Of a DNA stretch of 17,298 nt, positions 1 through 6,851 are shown piece by piece. The position numbers and the translations under genes were made by a program. The stretch is from SFWF01 sp045537915 (GTDB lineage: Bacteria; Bacillota; Clostridia; Oscillospirales; Acutalibacteraceae). Each line of letters begins with the position of its first letter. The first letter of the stretch is position 1. The stretch is from NCBI GenBank assembly GCA_045537915.1, contig JAZSQK010000020.1, forward strand, positions 1-17,298. Reading direction: 5' to 3'. Under the pieces are notes generated by a model. The model saw only the letters and a program-made list of their open reading frames with translations. It did no database searches and had not been told where the DNA came from.

Positions 1-18
1 AATAGGGATGGTTTTTTT
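1..18 (+). terminator. Partial intrinsic terminator (3' arm and U-tract only)
   Basis: The first 11 bases (aatagggatgg) are identical to 209-219, the loop and 3' arm of the complete terminator at 202-224. They are followed by seven T residues at 12-18. The 5' arm would lie left of the window. This is read as the end of an upstream transcript, possibly another copy of the same RNA unit. Confidence 0.55.
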
Positions 19-31
19 ATTTTATTGTAAA

Positions 32-180
32 CCTAAGAGTCGAACCCGAGAGGGTCTGACGTTTAGAAAAACAGTACAGTGTACTGTTTTTTAGTCAGAG
101 CGTGAAGTCGGGCACCGTTGCCGTAAGGCAATGGTCGACAAGCGAAACAGTATGCGAAGCAGACGGTCGACTCCTTGGGC
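32..180 (+). ncRNA. Structured noncoding RNA, family not firmly identified
   Basis: No convincing reading frame exists here, but the sequence folds into a compact multi-branch RNA. The closing helix pairs GAGTCGA (37-43) with TCGACTC (167-173) and extends through CC/GG pairs at 32-33 and 177-178. Inside it lie three hairpins. ACCC-GAGA-GGGT (44-55) has a GNRA tetraloop. The helix CTGAC/GTCAG (56-60/94-98) carries a perfect 11-bp stem (67-77/81-91). The third is GTCG/CGAC (107-110/136-139) with an 8-bp stem (115-122/127-134, one G-U pair) capped by a GUAA tetraloop. The purine-rich 140-166 segment (GCGAAAC, GCGAAGC) is single-stranded in this model and could form tertiary contacts. A Rho-independent terminator follows on the same strand. 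Size and style recall large clostridial RNAs such as the raiA motif, but that family assignment is a guess from memory. The ends are approximate. Confidence 0.6.
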
Positions 181-201
181 CCCTGCCATAATATATTGTT
201 T

Positions 202-224
202 CCATCCTAATAGGGATGGTTTTT
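202..224 (+). terminator. Rho-independent terminator of the structured RNA
   Basis: CCATCC (202-207) pairs with GGATGG (214-219) across a 6-nt loop, and five T residues follow at 220-224. It lies about 20 nt after the folded RNA and well before the promoter of the next gene, so it most likely ends the noncoding transcript. Confidence 0.75.
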
Positions 225-283
225 ATTTAATTTCAGAGGGAAAAAAGTACGATATTGTTAACGTTTTTTCTCATTTTGTGCTA

Positions 284-312
284 TTGACTTTTGGTATATT
301 TTGCTGTATAAC
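284..312 (+). promoter_or_regulatory. Sigma-A type promoter for the oxidoreductase gene
   Basis: TTGACT (284-289) and TATAAC (307-312) are separated by 17 nt. Transcription should start near 319, which leaves a leader of about 45 nt before the ATG at 364. A small inverted repeat, GTAGC-atg-GCTAC (319-331), sits at the expected start point and could be an operator or a 5' hairpin. The promoter position rules out any upstream extension of the downstream reading frame. Confidence 0.65.
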
Positions 313-363
313 ACAAGTGTAGCATGGCTACTGTACAAAAATGCATTTTTGGAGGCAATAATT

Positions 364-1428
364 ATGGAAAACAGACCAGTACGTTTAGGTATGATCGGCG
401 CAGGTAACTTCTCAAGCGCACACTGCGGCGGAATCTGGGGAGCTGGAAAGGATGTTTGCGAGCTTGTTGCAATCTGTGACTTAGATATCAATAAGGCAAA
501 TATTCGTGCAAACAGCTATAAGATTCCTCATGTGTACACTGATTATCATGAGCTTCTTGCGCGCGATGACATTGAAGCAGTTACACTTCCTCTTCCCGAC
601 CAGGAGCACTGCAAGATAGCTTGTGACGCTCTTCGTGCCGGAAAGCATGTACTCTGCGAAAAGCCGATGGCTCTTAATCTTGATGAGTGTAAGGAAATGG
701 TTAGAGTTTCAAGAGAAACAGGAAAGATCCTTATGGTTGGTCAGATTGGCCGTTACACTCCTGCTTTTCTTAAGGCTAAGGAAATTTATGAATCCGGCGC
801 AATTGGTGAACTCTTCCTTATCGAATCTGAGTACGCTCACGACTATTCTAAGATTCCCGGAACTACATACGGCGACCACAAGATTCCGTGGAGACAGGCT
901 CCCGAGCGCGAGCCCATTCTCGGCGGCGGATGCCATGCTATCGACCTTATTCGTATGATCGCAGGAGATCCTATCGAGGTATTCTCTTATGCTAATAACA
1001 AGTGTCTTACCGAATGGCCGATTCATGACTGCTCTATGTCTATCATGAAATTCGCAGACGGCGCTATCGGTAAGGTTATGAACTCTCACGGATGTAAGAG
1101 AAAGTACACTATGCGTTCTGTTCTTTACGGAACCAAGGGAACAATTATCTTCGATAATACTTCTACAACAATCCAGCTCTTTATGCCCGGCTTCAGTGAT
1201 AGCCATGTATTTGACAAGTCTGATCAAAGAACAGTTTCTATCGACATTCCTGTTGGTCTTAACAACCATAACTTCGCAGGAGAAGTTAGAGATTTCTGTG
1301 CTGCAATCGTAGAAGGCAGAAATGTTGTTACCGACGGTGTTTCGGGTGCTAAGACAGTTGCTGTAGGACTTGCTATTATTGAGTCCTTTAAGACCGGCAA
1401 ACCCGTTAAGCCTGACTACGACATTTAA
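364..1428 (+). CDS. Gfo/Idh/MocA family NAD(P)-dependent oxidoreductase
   Basis: This 354-residue protein is a probable cytoplasmic NAD(P)-dependent dehydrogenase acting on a sugar, sugar acid, inositol or related polyol. The N-terminal Rossmann fold shows the dinucleotide motif GMIGAGNFS (residues 9-17). The family signature EKP (99-101) carries the usual catalytic Lys100. GGGCHAIDL (187-195) supplies the His/Asp pair typical of the C-terminal substrate domain. Length is normal for the family. The ATG at 364 is chosen because GGAGG at 351-355 lies 8 nt upstream and because the open frame to the left runs into the promoter. A GPH sugar symporter follows on the same strand, which suggests joint use of an imported carbohydrate, although each gene has its own promoter. 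The substrate cannot be read from sequence. Confidence 0.92.
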   Translation: MENRPVRLGMIGAGNFSSAHCGGIWGAGKDVCELVAICDLDINKANIRANSYKIPHVYTDYHELLARDDIEAVTLPLPDQEHCKIACDALRAGKHVLCEKPMALNLDECKEMVRVSRETGKILMVGQIGRYTPAFLKAKEIYESGAIGELFLIESEYAHDYSKIPGTTYGDHKIPWRQAPEREPILGGGCHAIDLIRMIAGDPIEVFSYANNKCLTEWPIHDCSMSIMKFADGAIGKVMNSHGCKRKYTMRSVLYGTKGTIIFDNTSTTIQLFMPGFSDSHVFDKSDQRTVSIDIPVGLNNHNFAGEVRDFCAAIVEGRNVVTDGVSGAKTVAVGLAIIESFKTGKPVKPDYDI

Positions 1429-1444
1429 TTTGCAATATAGTTTG

Positions 1445-1481
1445 AAAGAGCGTGAAGAAGTTCTTCACGCTCTTTGTTTTT
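1445..1481 (+). terminator. Intrinsic terminator after the oxidoreductase gene
   Basis: A 15-bp perfect inverted repeat (1445-1459 and 1461-1475, sharing AAAGAGCGTGAAG) is followed by GTTTTT (1476-1481). It starts 16 nt after the stop codon and separates the oxidoreductase transcript from the symporter gene. Confidence 0.9.
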
Positions 1482-1565
1482 CGCAATAAGATTGTAATGT
1501 TATCTAAACGAACGGTTTTAAATTGTTGGTTATACACAATAAAGTTCATTACCAGACAATACATA

Positions 1566-1595
1566 TTGACAATATTGACATATATATGCTATATT
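1566..1595 (+). promoter_or_regulatory. Promoter for the GPH symporter gene
   Basis: TTGACA (1566-1571) and TATATT (1590-1595) are separated by 18 nt, and TG at 1587-1588 gives an extended -10. A second TTGACA at 1575-1580 forms a short tandem repeat with the first but is too close to this -10 to be used with it. The predicted leader is about 60 nt before the ATG at 1663. Confidence 0.6.
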
Positions 1596-1662
1596 TAGTG
1601 TGTAGTTTTGTGTAGCAAAATCGAAAAAACACAAAGCAAAATAAAAGTAAAGGGGTAACCTT

Positions 1663-3081
1663 ATGAAAAAGCAACCTAAATTGGATGCAAACGGCTACCG
1701 CAAGTTTGGCATCCGCGACAGCATTGCATATGCAGCTGGCGACCTTGGCTGTAATATGAGCTTTGCACTTAAGGGTACTATGTCTATATTCTGGACACAG
1801 TTTATGGGTATGGACCTTTGGTACGCACTTCTTCTTATAGTGGTTCAGGTGTGGGATGCCATCAACGATCCTCTTATCGGATCTATCATAGACTCCGACA
1901 GACACACCTACAAGAGAAACAAGTTTCTAACATACATCTGGGCAGGTTCTATCGGACTGATAGTGGGCGGAGCCTGTTGTTTCCTTCCGTTCCCGAATGC
2001 TCCTGACTGGGCAAAGGCAATTATATTCATTGCCGGATATGTGGTATGGGATGCTTTCTACACTGTAGCAAACGTGCCTTATGGCTCATTACTTTCGCTT
2101 ATTTCTAACGATGTTAAAGACAGAGCTTCTCTGTCGGCTTGGCGTTCAATCGGCTCGATCTTCGGAAATATGCTTCCGATGGTAATTCTTCCTTTCATCA
2201 TGTACGATGAAAATGATAATCTGATTGGAGAAAGAGTTTTCATCGCAGCTTTGATAATGGGCGCTCTGGGCTTTATCTGCTTCCAGTTTATGATTAGGAA
2301 TACCGAAATTCGTGTTGATCAGTCGGTTACACTCAATGAAGAAGCACCTAAGTTTAATGTTTTTCAAGCTTTCGGAAACTTCATTAAGAATCGTCCGGCA
2401 GTTGGCGCTACGGTTGCTGCTATGGGCATGTTTATCGGAATGCAGGGCGCTACCACCGCAGTGACCGTTATATTCCAGTCTTATTATAATAATGTTAAAA
2501 TTTCAGGTATAGTACAGCTGTTTGCTATGATTCCGATAGTCGTTTTCACTCCTCTTGCACGAAACGCTGTTGCAAAGTTCGGCAAAAAGGAGTTAGCGAC
2601 CTTTGGCTCTATCGTTTCTATAATAGCCGGACTCGGACTTTTCGTGATTATACCGGAAAACACCGGACTTGATCTTATTATATATGTTGTTTGTCAGCTT
2701 TTCTTCTCGCTTGGACTCGGCATATATTCAACAGTTTCCTGGGCTATGATGGGTGATGCTATCGACTACAATGAGTGGAAGACCGGTAAACGTGAGGAAG
2801 GAACTGTTTATTCACTCCATTCCTTCTTTAGAAAACTAGCTCAAGGCATCGGACCTTCGCTTGTTCTGATTATTATGGTTGCTTTCGGCTATGTGGGCGA
2901 AAACGAGGGAAATCAGCTCTGGGAAGTAGCTGTAAATATGCGCTATATCGTGGCTTCTACATTCCTCTTCTCTGCAATTCTTCAGTTTGTAGGCCTGGGA
3001 CTTATCTACAATCTTGATAAGAAGAAGCTTGAAAAGATGAATGTTGAGCTTGGACGAGGCGAAACAGAACAGGCTGAATAG
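1663..3081 (+). CDS. GPH-family sugar:cation symporter (MelB-like)
   Basis: This 472-residue polytopic membrane protein belongs to the glycoside-pentoside-hexuronide:cation symporters of the major facilitator superfamily. It should import a sugar, glycoside or uronide with Na+ or H+. Its sequence alternates hydrophobic helices consistent with 12 membrane spans. The family hallmark DAINDPLIG (residues 65-73) contains the two helix-II aspartates (Asp65, Asp69) that bind the cation in MelB. The late segment GDAIDYNEWKTGKREEG is the typical conserved loop before helix XI. AGGGG at 1651-1655 is 7 nt before the ATG. A strong terminator closes the unit. The oxidoreductase upstream may process the imported substrate, which is inferred from proximity only. 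The transported sugar is unknown. Confidence 0.93.
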   Translation: MKKQPKLDANGYRKFGIRDSIAYAAGDLGCNMSFALKGTMSIFWTQFMGMDLWYALLLIVVQVWDAINDPLIGSIIDSDRHTYKRNKFLTYIWAGSIGLIVGGACCFLPFPNAPDWAKAIIFIAGYVVWDAFYTVANVPYGSLLSLISNDVKDRASLSAWRSIGSIFGNMLPMVILPFIMYDENDNLIGERVFIAALIMGALGFICFQFMIRNTEIRVDQSVTLNEEAPKFNVFQAFGNFIKNRPAVGATVAAMGMFIGMQGATTAVTVIFQSYYNNVKISGIVQLFAMIPIVVFTPLARNAVAKFGKKELATFGSIVSIIAGLGLFVIIPENTGLDLIIYVVCQLFFSLGLGIYSTVSWAMMGDAIDYNEWKTGKREEGTVYSLHSFFRKLAQGIGPSLVLIIMVAFGYVGENEGNQLWEVAVNMRYIVASTFLFSAILQFVGLGLIYNLDKKKLEKMNVELGRGETEQAE

Positions 3082-3097
3082 TAAAATTTGTGCATCG

Positions 3098-3131
3098 AAA
3101 ATCCTGACAGATTATTCTGTCAGGATTTTTT
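3098..3131. terminator. Bidirectional terminator between convergent genes
   Basis: AAAATCCTGACAGA (3098-3111) pairs over 14 bp with 3116-3129 around a 4-nt loop. T residues at 3126-3131 serve the plus strand, and the A-rich 5' arm gives a short T-tract on the minus strand. It lies 16 nt after the symporter stop and 7 nt past the end of the convergent membrane-protein gene, so it can end both transcripts. Confidence 0.85.
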
Positions 3132-3138
3132 ATCCTTT

Positions 3139-3987
3139 TTAAGTTTTCTCTTTATGCTTTCTTTTAAAAAGCATAGCTGACACAGCAAGAGTAGTCGCCG
3201 TCACTACCAAAAGAATAACCGAAAAAATTACACAAATCCAAAGTATTCCTTCAATATATGTAACGGTCAGAGAATAAAGAGCGGGGGAGGAAAGGCTTAT
3301 CTTTCGAACCTCTTTGGTTATAAGAAGTAACAACGGAATAATTCCCGATAGGAGCGCTGCGCCTGTTAAGGAAAAGCAAAAATATTTTACAAAACCTCTG
3401 TTTTTATTTAAAACAATAAGCAAAGCAGAACACAGTATTCCTATAACCAGTGAAACAATTACGGTAATGCGCAAAGGTCTTGGCATATTGGTAAGATAGG
3501 AAGTAACATACTTTACGGAGGAAGGGTTTGAATATCTCATATATCGGGTTGCACACTCGGAGGAGAACTGTCTGAGAGCTTCCTCCGATTCACTGCTTAT
3601 AGAGTCAGAATGTGCCCTGGCATACTCCATCGACCAGGCAAAAAACTCCTCTGTGACGTCTTCCTTTGTGTAGGAAAGCTCACTTTTTGTCATATTTGCC
3701 TTAAAGGTGTCATAGACACGCTCGGAATAAAGACTTTTATCCAACTTGTCGTCAAAAAAGTCTATTGGCAATCCGCTTGGTATGGTAAGGTCGGAAAGCT
3801 CGGTTAACAGAGAGGTAAAAGATAATTCTGCATAACTGCTTTTGCTTACAGATTTTTGCAGATATGCGCCCGAAGATGCGATACCGAGCGCCAAAGCCAT
3901 AGCGAGAGCAAAAAGACATATGCACAGGATGAATGAAACCACAGTACAAAGTATCTTTTGAGTCAAAACTGTTTTGTCAAAGCTCAT
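3139..3987 (-). CDS. Four-helix membrane protein of the sortase operon, function unknown
   Basis: This 282-residue protein is not recognised by family. One membrane helix near the N-terminus (residues 12-37) is followed by an extracytoplasmic region of about 130 residues (38-170), rich in Ser and Glu and without an obvious fold motif. Three more helices follow (about 172-193, 201-223 and 246-272) and then a basic tail (FKRKHKEKT). The ribosome binding site GGAGG overlaps the TAG stop of the upstream sortase gene (TAGGAGG), and the two coding regions are 11 nt apart, so co-translation is likely. Its constant company with the sortase and its small surface substrate in this operon suggests a role in presenting, folding or signalling for that surface protein. 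That role is inference only. Confidence 0.8.
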   Translation of the reverse strand: MSFDKTVLTQKILCTVVSFILCICLFALAMALALGIASSGAYLQKSVSKSSYAELSFTSLLTELSDLTIPSGLPIDFFDDKLDKSLYSERVYDTFKANMTKSELSYTKEDVTEEFFAWSMEYARAHSDSISSESEEALRQFSSECATRYMRYSNPSSVKYVTSYLTNMPRPLRITVIVSLVIGILCSALLIVLNKNRGFVKYFCFSLTGAALLSGIIPLLLLITKEVRKISLSSPALYSLTVTYIEGILWICVIFSVILLVVTATTLAVSAMLFKRKHKEKT

Positions 3988-3998
3988 AACTTTACCTC

Positions 3999-4676
3999 CT
4001 ATTCATTAACAAGAACCTTGGGACCCGACAGAAGCTTTGTGTATACAAAATATCTGTTAGGAGTAAGGCCTAAACGGTCGAAGGGATAGCAGGTATACAT
4101 TACAAGGTTCTCATATTCGGCATTGAGGTCATAGGCCGCTTTATCGGTATTGCTTTTTACCGCAGTTTCGGTTACTTCATATTTATAAGTACCATAGTTG
4201 GTGTTAAGTGTGATAATATCGCCGACCTTAACATACTGCAGACAGTTAAAGTATGTATTGTTGTGGCCAGACACTAAAATGGTTGAGGACTCTCCAGGAA
4301 AATGACTGCCGAGATACTGTCCAGCGCCCTTTCTCAGAATGGAGGAATTATCCCCGAAATAAAGGGGAATAACATATTCCGACTCATCGGCGGTTATTGT
4401 TATTTCGGCATATTTGGTGCCGTTTTTTGGATATACGATAAGACTTGCAGGAACAAACTCATCGTAGCCTTCGAGTCTATCCTGGCCAAAAATATCATTA
4501 TGAATTTCTTCAACCTGAAGCTCATTGCCCGACGAGGAGAAGAGTTCCCAACCGCTCAAGACAAAATTGATGAACGGAGCAAACAACAGGTAAAGAAACA
4601 GTAGTCCAAAAACAAAAAAAGCTAACGGAAAAACGATATGCTCCGTTAGCCTTTCTATTACTGTTTTATTCGCCAA
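3999..4676 (-). CDS. Class D-like sortase
   Basis: This 225-residue transpeptidase is anchored by an N-terminal membrane helix (about residues 13-40), with the catalytic domain outside the cell. The sortase triad is visible: His138 in SGHNNTYF, Cys196 in MYTCYPF and Arg208 in LTPNRYF. The compact domain resembles class D or other small Firmicutes sortases. It should cleave a C-terminal sorting signal and link the protein to the wall, and the gene directly upstream encodes a likely dedicated substrate. The start is uncertain. The TTG used here immediately follows the substrate's TAA in the same frame and has only a distant, poorly spaced purine stretch upstream. A later start would remove part of the anchor helix. 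Translation may depend on coupling to the upstream gene. A terminator-like hairpin lies within codons 8-23. Confidence 0.88.
   Translation of the reverse strand: MANKTVIERLTEHIVFPLAFFVFGLLFLYLLFAPFINFVLSGWELFSSSGNELQVEEIHNDIFGQDRLEGYDEFVPASLIVYPKNGTKYAEITITADESEYVIPLYFGDNSSILRKGAGQYLGSHFPGESSTILVSGHNNTYFNCLQYVKVGDIITLNTNYGTYKYEVTETAVKSNTDKAAYDLNAEYENLVMYTCYPFDRLGLTPNRYFVYTKLLSGPKVLVNE
4608..4654 (-). terminator. Terminator-like hairpin inside the start of the sortase gene
   Basis: Read on the minus strand, GCTAACGGA (4629-4621 complement) pairs exactly with TCCGTTAGC around a 12-nt loop. The stem can extend to about 13 bp using flanking A-U and G-U pairs (4617-4629 with 4642-4654). It is followed directly by TTTTTTTGTTTTT (4620-4608). 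This has the layout of an intrinsic terminator and lies just after the substrate gene, within the first codons of the sortase. It could let abundant substrate mRNA end here while a fraction reads through. Confidence 0.65.
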
Positions 4677-5237
4677 TTACTTAACAAGAAGGCCCTTTTT
4701 GTGAGCAACAACTACACATGCTGCGAGGACAGCTATGACACCTGCAACCGAAAGAATGATAGCGGTGTAATCAACCTCGGCGCCTGTAACCTTAATGATA
4801 GGAGCGTCCTCAAAAACGGTCTGGCCGCCATGAGTAACCTTAACATTTTCTCCGTCATATATGAATTCGCCGTTTACGGCAGCGGCAGCAGCCTTACCGT
4901 TATCAAGAAGCTTCTGCTTTTCCGACTGAGGAAGAACCTTAAGGTCGGAGGTCTTTGTAATATGGCCTGCAGTGATGATTTCTTTTGAGCCGGCAATCTT
5001 TTCAAGGATTATATTAGCCTGAGCCTCGGCAAGATCGATAGTCTTAAGGAAGTTTTCAGCCTGAGTGATATATTCCTGAGGAACATGGAAGAAGGTGTCA
5101 TCTACCTTAACATTCTCATCAAGAGCCTCAAGAACCTTCTTTTCAAAAGAGTTGATAGCGCCTGCTGCAGAAGCAGAGATGCTCATAGGAACAACAAGAA
5201 GGGCAATTACAAGTAAAACAGCGAATAACTTTTTCAT
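4677..5237 (-). CDS. Small secreted surface protein with C-terminal anchor, probable sortase substrate
   Basis: This 186-residue protein has a signal peptide (MKKLFAVLLVIALLVV, then an Ala-rich cleavage region near residues 21-25). A mainly helical, charged ectodomain of about 120 residues follows. The C-terminus carries a sorting-signal arrangement: IKVTG (148-152), a hydrophobic helix (about 158-178) and the basic tail HKKGLLVK. IKVTG resembles LPXTG but with Ile for Leu and Lys for Pro, so it is a non-standard candidate. The gene is first in a three-gene operon and the next gene is a sortase, which supports dedicated processing. GAGG about 10 nt before the ATG serves as the ribosome binding site. 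The family is not recognised. If the motif is not used, the protein would simply remain a type I membrane protein. Confidence 0.85.
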   Translation of the reverse strand: MKKLFAVLLVIALLVVPMSISASAAGAINSFEKKVLEALDENVKVDDTFFHVPQEYITQAENFLKTIDLAEAQANIILEKIAGSKEIITAGHITKTSDLKVLPQSEKQKLLDNGKAAAAAVNGEFIYDGENVKVTHGGQTVFEDAPIIKVTGAEVDYTAIILSVAGVIAVLAACVVVAHKKGLLVK

Positions 5238-5294
5238 AATTCAAATACCTCATTTCAATTTGTTTTATGCACAAGCGTAAAACTATACACATAC

Positions 5295-5322
5295 ATTATA
5301 ACATCTTTTTTGAAAAAGTAAA
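5295..5322 (-). promoter_or_regulatory. Promoter for the sortase operon
   Basis: On the minus strand TTTACT (5322-5317) and TATAAT (5300-5295) are separated by 16 nt. The -10 is perfect and the -35 matches four of six consensus bases. It lies about 58 nt upstream of the surface-protein ATG and diverges from the miaB promoter across an AT-rich spacer. Confidence 0.6.
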
Positions 5323-5365
5323 GTAGTTTTTGAAGAAAAAATTGAAAAAAATATTTTTTTATAAC

Positions 5366-5394
5366 TTGAACAGAAGCATTATATAGGGTATAAT
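5366..5394 (+). promoter_or_regulatory. Promoter of the miaB-to-divIVA operon
   Basis: TTGAAC (5366-5371) and TATAAT (5389-5394) have an ideal 17-nt spacing. Transcription should start near 5401, about 25 nt before the ATG at 5425. No other promoter this good was seen before the ten-gene run that follows. Confidence 0.8.
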
Positions 5395-5424
5395 ATTATG
5401 AATAATAATATAAAAGGGGAAAGT

Positions 5425-6828
5425 ATGCAATATACGGAGAATGTAACAGGCGCTCAGCTTGAAGCATTATTAGGATATGCGAAGAGGGTTAAAGAAATTC
5501 TGCCTCTCATATACGGCCATGTTCCCAAGGCCTGTATAAATACCTACGGCTGTCAGCAGAATGTTTCGGACAGCGAAAGAATAAAGGGTATGCTTGAGGC
5601 TATGGGATATGAGCTTTGTGAAGAGCCGGGCGAGGCGGACTTCATCCTTTTCAATACCTGCGCTGTCAGAGCCCACGCCGAAGACAGAGTTTTTGGAAAT
5701 ATCGGCGCCACAAAGCAGATAAAAAGGGAAAATGGTAAAAGAATAGTCGCAGTCTGCGGATGTATGGCGCAGCAGCAGATAATCTGCGATAAGATAAAGA
5801 AAAGTTATCCTTATGTAGATATCCTTTTCGGAACACACGTTACCCACAGACTTCCCGAGTTTATTTATAAGAGGCTTACGGGCGGCGGAAGAATTTTTGA
5901 AATATCAGAAGAAAACAACGATATAATCGAGGGAATTCCGATACATCGTGACGGCAGTATCAAGGGCTGGCTTCCCATAATGCACGGCTGCAACAATTTT
6001 TGCACATACTGCATAGTGCCCTATGTAAGAGGCAGAGAGGTATCACGTCGCAAAGAGGATATTGTAGCCGAGGCAAGACAGATGGTAGAGTCGGGCTTTA
6101 AGGAGATTATGCTTCTCGGACAGAATGTCAACTCCTACGGAAAGGGCTTGGAGGAAAGGGTTAACTTTGCAGAGCTTTTAAGAGAGATAAACGCCATCGG
6201 GGGAGATTTCAGGATAAGATTTATGACCTCCCACCCGAAGGATTGCACCGTAGAGCTGCTTGACGCTATCGCTGATTGCGAAAAGGTTGAAAGGCATCTG
6301 CATCTGCCCTTCCAGAGCGGAAGCGACAGGATACTGAAGGAAATGAACCGTCGGTATGACAGCGAGGGCTATTTGAAGCTCATTAGGGAAGCTAAAAAGC
6401 GAATCGACGGGGTAACCTTTACGAGCGATATAATCGTAGGCTTCCCGGGAGAAACCTATGAGGACTTTAAGCAAACCTTAAGGATAGTCGAGGAGGTTGA
6501 ATTTTCCTCACTTTTCACATTTATTTATTCGGCAAGAAACGGTACTCCGGCAGCCGAAATGCCCGACCCTATATCCCGAGAGGAAAAGGGAAAATGGTTT
6601 TCGCAGCTTCTGGCCGTTCAGGAGGAAATATCGAAGAAAAACAACCGAGCTTTAGTCGGCAAGACCTTCCGTGTGCTTTGTGACGAGGTTGCGGGGGTAG
6701 GCAGAGTATCGGGAAAAAGCCTTTCGTCTGTAGAAATAGAATTCGACGGCGATGAAAGCCTTATAGGAAAATTTGTTAATGTCAGAATAGACAGATTCAC
6801 AAATGTCCTTGAGGGCAGTATAGTTTAA
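5425..6828 (+). CDS. miaB: tRNA-2-methylthio-N6-dimethylallyladenosine synthase
   Basis: MiaB adds the 2-methylthio group to i6A at position 37 of tRNAs reading UNN codons, using radical SAM chemistry and two [4Fe-4S] clusters. The 467-residue protein has an N-terminal UPF0004 domain with cluster ligands Cys43 (NTYGCQQN), Cys79 (FNTCAVR) and Cys113 (CGCMAQ). The radical SAM core carries CNNFCTYC (Cys189, Cys193, Cys196), and the C-terminal TRAM domain is about residues 400-465. A longer frame begins at 5398, but that ATG lies upstream of the predicted transcription start. The ATG at 5425 has AAAAGGGGAAAGT just before it and is preferred. It is the first gene of the operon. miaA, which makes its substrate i6A, lies five genes downstream in the same transcript. 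Confidence 0.96.
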   Translation: MQYTENVTGAQLEALLGYAKRVKEILPLIYGHVPKACINTYGCQQNVSDSERIKGMLEAMGYELCEEPGEADFILFNTCAVRAHAEDRVFGNIGATKQIKRENGKRIVAVCGCMAQQQIICDKIKKSYPYVDILFGTHVTHRLPEFIYKRLTGGGRIFEISEENNDIIEGIPIHRDGSIKGWLPIMHGCNNFCTYCIVPYVRGREVSRRKEDIVAEARQMVESGFKEIMLLGQNVNSYGKGLEERVNFAELLREINAIGGDFRIRFMTSHPKDCTVELLDAIADCEKVERHLHLPFQSGSDRILKEMNRRYDSEGYLKLIREAKKRIDGVTFTSDIIVGFPGETYEDFKQTLRIVEEVEFSSLFTFIYSARNGTPAAEMPDPISREEKGKWFSQLLAVQEEISKKNNRALVGKTFRVLCDEVAGVGRVSGKSLSSVEIEFDGDESLIGKFVNVRIDRFTNVLEGSIV

Positions 6829-6851
6829 AATAAATTTAAGGAGATATAAAA

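Noticed and set aside
254..269. Possible catabolite-repression (cre-like) or LacI-type operator around TTAACGTT
   Set aside because: The CG-centred core is suggestive and lies upstream of a sugar gene promoter, but the right half does not match the consensus, so it was left out.
131..322. Plus-strand open frame of 63 codons in the left intergenic region
   Set aside because: It runs through the structured RNA, its terminator and the promoter, has no ribosome binding site, and shows no recognisable protein features.
709..1269. Long minus-strand open frame (186 codons) opposite the oxidoreductase
   Set aside because: It is antisense to a well-supported gene, has no ribosome binding site or family resemblance, and mirrors codon bias.
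1519..1537. Short inverted repeat ATTGT...ACAAT upstream of the symporter promoter
   Set aside because: The arms are only five bases in AT-rich sequence, which is too weak to call an operator.
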